Origin: Deltaproteobacteria bacterium
Lineage (GTDB): Bacteria; Desulfobacterota; Syntrophia; Syntrophales; Smithellaceae
Assembly: GCA_009668925.1 (NCBI GenBank)
Contig: SBEK01000105.1
Span: forward strand, 1 to 14,730
Reading direction: 5' to 3'
DNA length: 14,730 bases
Shown here: piece by piece, positions 13,758-14,730 of the stretch
Layout of the letters: every line of letters begins with the position of its first letter
Position numbering within the stretch: the first letter of the stretch is position 1
The notes under the pieces: generated by a model
What the model saw: only the letters and a program-made list of their open reading frames with translations
Told to the model about the DNA's origin: nothing
Databases searched by the model: none
Position numbers and translations under genes: made by a program

Positions 13758-14730
13758 TGATATCCGCGCCTTTCTTCAGAACATGTCTCACGGATAGCAG
13801 TTTTGCATTTTCAAGATCGCGGATATTCAGATCGCCGATCGCCTCTATGCCCTTGCCGATAATTTTCGGCGCAATGATCGCAACCAAACGATTGACCAGA
13901 TTGTCCCTCAATGCGGACGTGATGACTTCTGCGCCGCCTTCAATTAATATTGAAGTAATAGTTCTGGCTGCCAGAAGGGGAAGCAATTTTTTCAGGTCGG
14001 CATGGTTGCGCCGATCGGGGTCAATCGTGACCACATCGGCCCCTGCCCGGGTCAGTTTTTGAAAATCCGGATCGGAAGAGGGTTTGGTCGTAACAATCAA
14101 TGTCGGCAGTTCTGAAAGATTCTGCATAACGTTGGCATCCACCGGGATGTCCAGTCGGGAATCCAAGACAATCCTCAACGGACTGCGGCCGCGGACGTTT
14201 CTAACCGTCAGCGTAGGATTGTCTTGGAGGACGGTGCCGATTCCGACAAGAATGGCATCGTGCTGGGCACGCAGCTGATGAGCAAATTTCAGTGAAGAGG
14301 GTGAACTGATCCATTGCGACTTACCCGTTGTCGTGGCAATTCGTCCGTCCAGCGTTTGAGCGTATTTTACAGTGACGAAAGGCAGACCTTTTTCCATAAA
14401 ATGAAAGAAGACTTCGTTAAGATTTCGGCATTCGCCTTCTCTGACGCCGGCTTTGACTTCAATTCCTGCGCCCCGCAGTTGATTGATTCCGCGACAGGAA
14501 ACCAGCGGGTTGGAATCGGCGCAGCCGATGACAACGCGGCCAATTTTATTTTGAATAATTCTATCCGTACAAGGCGGTGTTTTGCCGAAATGGCAGCAGG
14601 GCTCCAGTGTCACGTAAAGGGTTGACCCGGCAGTACTTTCCGTCGCGTTTTCAATGGCGTTGATTTCGGCGTGGTTCTGTCCGCAGCGCTGATGATAGCC
14701 GACACCAATGATCCTGTCCTCCTTGACGAT
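13738..14730 (-). CDS. ribD: Bifunctional riboflavin biosynthesis deaminase/reductase RibD (N-terminus cut off)
   Basis: The reading frame is open to the window end, leaving 330 residues; the family is usually near 360-380, so roughly the first 35-45 are missing. The deaminase part shows the zinc-site motifs NHAEINAIENA and EPCCHFGKTPPC, with His, Cys and Cys ligands and the catalytic Glu. The reductase part shows KYAQTLDGRIATTTGKSQWI, AILVGIGTVLQDNPTL and a late ILIEGGAEV. Known role: deaminates the 2,5-diamino-6-ribosylamino-pyrimidinone 5'-phosphate and then reduces the ribose with NADPH in riboflavin synthesis. A GTG at 14613 could be mistaken for the start, but the sequence before it encodes the essential HAE motif, so that start is wrong. 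Other rib genes are not in view. Confidence 0.95.
   Translation of the reverse strand: MVKEDRIIGVGYHQRCGQNHAEINAIENATESTAGSTLYVTLEPCCHFGKTPPCTDRIIQNKIGRVVIGCADSNPLVSCRGINQLRGAGIEVKAGVREGECRNLNEVFFHFMEKGLPFVTVKYAQTLDGRIATTTGKSQWISSPSSLKFAHQLRAQHDAILVGIGTVLQDNPTLTVRNVRGRSPLRIVLDSRLDIPVDANVMQNLSELPTLIVTTKPSSDPDFQKLTRAGADVVTIDPDRRNHADLKKLLPLLAARTITSILIEGGAEVITSALRDNLVNRLVAIIAPKIIGKGIEAIGDLNIRDLENAKLLSVRHVLKKGADIIIDGRL

Noticed and set aside
14611..14613. GTG as the ribD start
   Set aside because: It would remove the HAE zinc-site motif encoded just upstream, so the gene must extend past the window end.

Overview
The window looks like a chromosomal housekeeping and energy-metabolism segment from a strictly anaerobic, Gram-negative bacterium. 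It most resembles a syntrophic or fermentative member of the former Deltaproteobacteria (Syntrophus/Smithella type), but no rRNA or other taxonomic marker is present, so this is inference. The signs are a tandem acyl-CoA dehydratase activase, a ferredoxin-dependent 2-oxoacid oxidoreductase operon, a siroheme decarboxylase subunit (alternative heme pathway), an atpZ-atpI-atpB arrangement, and an ATP synthase c subunit with an N-terminal signal peptide and a Na+-type ion site.

Layout. 1-1514 (minus): 5' part of a large BadF/HgdC-type activase, cut by the window start. 1635-1674: terminator closing atpZ-atpI-atpB (3057-1740, minus). 3118-5439 (minus): two nucleotide-sugar genes, a GDP-fucose-synthase-like epimerase/reductase and a UDP-N-acetylhexosamine-type 6-dehydrogenase, with a good promoter just upstream at 5494-5522. 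5531-7284 (minus): hemL preceded by an AhbB-like siroheme decarboxylase subunit. 7285-7501: divergent regulatory region. 7502-7867 (plus): monocistronic atpE with its own promoter and terminator. 7951-11461 (minus): six-gene operon encoding a four-subunit 2-oxoacid:ferredoxin oxidoreductase (ferredoxin, alpha, beta, gamma), a double-ACT protein and a small GGQ release-factor-like protein. 11548-12048 (minus): NusG paralogue. 12138-13757 (plus): COG2509-type FAD protein. 13738-14730 (minus): ribD, cut by the window end.

How the genes fit together. AtpZ, AtpI, AtpB (a) and AtpE (c) supply part of the Fo sector and its assembly factors; F1 and the b subunits must lie elsewhere. HemL makes 5-aminolevulinate and the AhbB-like protein acts later, on siroheme. 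The oxidoreductase links 2-oxoacid/acyl-CoA interconversion to low-potential ferredoxin, the same reductant pool an activase-driven dehydratase would draw on.

No CRISPR array, insertion sequence, prophage, tRNA or rRNA was seen, and I did not find a convincing wholly new system. The points most worth following are the asymmetric tandem activase, the Na+-type c subunit encoded apart from and opposite to subunit a, the GGQ protein in a ferredoxin-oxidoreductase operon, and the shared heme/ATP-synthase control region at 7333-7383. No gene-free stretch exceeds 300 bases; the two largest, 1515-1739 and 7285-7501, are described below.
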